Below are positions 62,285 to 64,000 of a stretch of DNA of 64,000 nucleotides, one piece after another; the first letter of the stretch is position 1, and every line of letters starts with the position of its first letter. The notes beneath the pieces are model-generated. The model was not told the DNA's origin and did no database searches. It was given only the letters and a program-made list of their open reading frames with translations. The stretch is from Methylomonas rhizoryzae (lineage in GTDB: Bacteria; Pseudomonadota; Gammaproteobacteria; Methylococcales; Methylomonadaceae), in the NCBI RefSeq assembly GCF_008632455.1, contig NZ_CP043929.1, positions 1,922,001-1,986,000 of the forward strand. The letters are read 5' to 3'. The position numbers were made by a program, and so were the translations under genes.

Positions 62285-64000
62285 ATGACGTTGAAAAATT
62301 TAACCGGCGCCGCGGCTTTGGGTTTGAGTTTGGGTTTGATAGGCAACGCTTGCGCGGCGCCTTCCACCACCCCGACCAAAACCATCAAAATCGTGGCATT
62401 TAACGATTTTCACGGCCAATTGGAATCGCCCGGCAATTTTCGCCCTACGCCCAGCGGCTCGGCGAGCATTCCGGTCGGCGGCGTGGATTGGCTGGCCGGC
62501 TACGTAGCGGAGCTGCGAAGCCGCAACCCGGACAGCATCGTGGTATCGGCCGGCGATTTAATCGGGGCAACGCCATTGGTTTCGGCTTTGTTTCACGACG
62601 AAGCTACCATTGAAACCATGAATCGGCTCGGTTTGGCGCTGAATGCGGTCGGTAACCATGAATTCGACGAAGGTAAAGCCGAGCTGTTGCGTATGCAAAA
62701 CGGCGGTTGCCACCCTAGCGATCCTAATTCTTGCCGCGGTGCCGATGTCGGCACTCCGGTGCCGTTCGAAGGCGCCAAATTCAAGTTTTTGGCGGCAAAC
62801 GTGGTAGACGCGGCCAGCGGCAAAACCTTGTTCGCACCTTATGCGATTAACGTGATCGGCGGCGTGCGGGTGGCGTTTATCGGCATGACTTTGAAGGAGA
62901 CGCCGACCATCGTTACCCCCAGCGGCGTAGCCGGCTTGAGTTTCAAAGACGAAGCCGCCACGGTCAACGCGCTGGTGCCCAAGCTGCGCGCGCGCGGCGT
63001 GGAAGCTATCGTGGTGTTGCTGCACCAGGGCGGTACCATACCGGTGACCCAAAGCGAATCGACCATCAATAACTGCGACGAGGGCTTGGACGGTTCGCCG
63101 TTGCAAGGCATCGTCAATCAACTGGACGACGCGGTGGATTTGGTGATTTCAGGGCATACCCATCAAGCTTATAACTGCCGCTTGCCTAATCGGGCGGGCA
63201 GGCTGATTTCGGTCACCAGCGCCAACGCGCAGGGCAGGGTGCTGACCGACATCGATGTCAGCATCAACCGCGCCAGCGGCGAGGTGGTCGACGTGCAAGC
63301 CAACAACATCGTCGTCGACCGGAGCAGCGCCGATGTGCTTCCGAATACGGATATCAAAGCGATTGTCGACCATTACAAAGCGATTGCTCAACCGGTGGCC
63401 AACCGGGTGATAGGCAGCATTAGCGCCGATATTACCCGTACCGCGACGGCGGCCGGCGAATCCGCGCTGGGCGATGTGATCGCCGATGCGCAATGGGCGG
63501 CAACGGCCGCCGTCGGTTTCGGCGAGGCGGTGGCGGCCTTTATGAATCCGGGCGGCATCCGCGCCGATTTGAGTTTCGCCTCCGGCGCCGCCGCGGAAGG
63601 CGACGGCAAGGTGAGTTACGGCGAGGCCTTTACCGTGCAGCCCTTCGGCAACAGTCTGGTGACCTTGACCTTGACCGGGGCGCAAATTCATACCTTGCTG
63701 GAACAGCAGTTTACCGGCTGTACCGAAGGTTATCCCGCGGGCGCTCCGGCTAGCGGTCAACCTTTCAACCGGATTTTGCAAGTATCGGCAAGTTTTAGTT
63801 ACACCTGGCAGGAAAAAGGCACGGCATGCGACAACGTCGATCCGGCCAGCATCAAAATCGGCGGTATCGAGGTTGAGCCGGATGCCGGTTACCGGATAAC
63901 CGTCAACAGCTTTATGGCCGACGGCGGCGACCAGTTTTACGTCCTGACCCAAGGCACCGACCGGTTGGGCGGCGCGTTGGATTTGGATGCTTTGGAAAGT
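62285..64000 (+). CDS. secreted 5'-nucleotidase/metallophosphatase, runs off window
   Basis: 572 residues visible, open at the window end. Signal peptide ending NACA; GGAGGA precedes the ATG. Metallophosphatase domain: KIVAFNDFHGQLE, VVSAGDLIGATPL, AVGNHEFDEG and LVISGHTHQAYN bind the two metals. The 5'-nucleotidase C-terminal domain starts around 370, with MNPGGIRADLSF and YGEAFTVQPFGNSL for the substrate. UshA-like; releases phosphate and nucleosides from nucleotides outside the inner membrane. Follows two PEP-CTERM genes, so an operon for phosphate scavenging at the cell surface is plausible; whether it has its own sorting tail cannot be seen. Confidence 0.92.
   Translation, partial: MTLKNLTGAAALGLSLGLIGNACAAPSTTPTKTIKIVAFNDFHGQLESPGNFRPTPSGSASIPVGGVDWLAGYVAELRSRNPDSIVVSAGDLIGATPLVSALFHDEATIETMNRLGLALNAVGNHEFDEGKAELLRMQNGGCHPSDPNSCRGADVGTPVPFEGAKFKFLAANVVDAASGKTLFAPYAINVIGGVRVAFIGMTLKETPTIVTPSGVAGLSFKDEAATVNALVPKLRARGVEAIVVLLHQGGTIPVTQSESTINNCDEGLDGSPLQGIVNQLDDAVDLVISGHTHQAYNCRLPNRAGRLISVTSANAQGRVLTDIDVSINRASGEVVDVQANNIVVDRSSADVLPNTDIKAIVDHYKAIAQPVANRVIGSISADITRTATAAGESALGDVIADAQWAATAAVGFGEAVAAFMNPGGIRADLSFASGAAAEGDGKVSYGEAFTVQPFGNSLVTLTLTGAQIHTLLEQQFTGCTEGYPAGAPASGQPFNRILQVSASFSYTWQEKGTACDNVDPASIKIGGIEVEPDAGYRITVNSFMADGGDQFYVLTQGTDRLGGALDLDALES

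Noticed and set aside
1..64000. CRISPR arrays, tRNA and rRNA genes
   Set aside because: None seen on either strand by eye; repeats present are IS ends, REPs and the duplicated segments listed.

Overview
The window reads as chromosomal DNA of a gammaproteobacterium, most likely a type I methanotroph or close relative (Methylococcales). This is an inference from the combination of squalene-hopene cyclase, an N-type ATPase, a very large di-haem cytochrome c peroxidase, several PEP-CTERM proteins and hydrogenase maturation genes. No methane or methanol oxidation gene is in the window. No rRNA, tRNA or CRISPR array was seen.

Layout. 1-3.0 kb: N-ATPase genes on the minus strand (atpD, C, Q, B, E), with no atpR. 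3.2-6.7 kb: hypF and hypE. 6.7-9.3 kb: a vsr / C5-methyltransferase / restriction enzyme cassette directly upstream of hypE. 9.5-18 kb: accessory DNA with a dehydrogenase remnant, a LuxR regulator, an IS630 element, an AT-rich lipoprotein gene, PEP-CTERM genes and broken IS5 and IS6 elements. 17.6-45.6 kb: an envelope, stress and signalling block. It holds PAS, CheB-CheR and GGDEF-EAL proteins, a B12-radical SAM enzyme with an oleate hydratase, a 2913-residue cyclic beta-glucan synthase, many small stress-type proteins (DUF3096, DUF3309, CsbD, SmbP, BON, DUF883), an OmpA protein and two Crp/Fnr regulators. 45.7-47.6 kb: squalene-hopene cyclase. 47.6-50 kb: IS remnants. 50-54 kb: two PEP-CTERM proteins and a large cytochrome c peroxidase. 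54-60.8 kb: a photolyase remnant, a RAYT transposase with its REPs, a second identical IS630 copy, a SLATT-like membrane protein, an IS5 element and a shortened Fic protein. 60.9-64 kb: two PEP-CTERM proteins and a secreted 5'-nucleotidase that runs off the window.

Main result. Between 18.3 and 45.5 kb the same 16-bp palindrome, about TGTNCGYTARCGNACA, occurs eleven times. It usually has TA before it and YRGAC after it, and it always lies in intergenic DNA. In every case a TAnnnT-like -10 box starts 29.5-30.5 bp from the palindrome centre, which puts the palindrome at about -41.5, the class II Crp/Fnr activator position. The sites precede the envelope-stress genes, the CheB-CheR/GGDEF-EAL operon, one of the two Crp/Fnr genes and a probable small RNA or attenuator ahead of squalene-hopene cyclase. 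I infer a local regulon that ties envelope remodelling, periplasmic glucan, lipid modification and c-di-GMP signalling to a Crp/Fnr-type regulator of unknown ligand.

Genome dynamics are also recorded here: two identical inverted IS630 copies enclose 44 kb, a 211-bp direct repeat ends at a microhomology junction with an IS5 gene, a MITE shares its ends with the IS5 element, a REP pair sits in frame inside hypF, and two poly-G tracts lie in the 3' ends of a crp-type and a fic gene.
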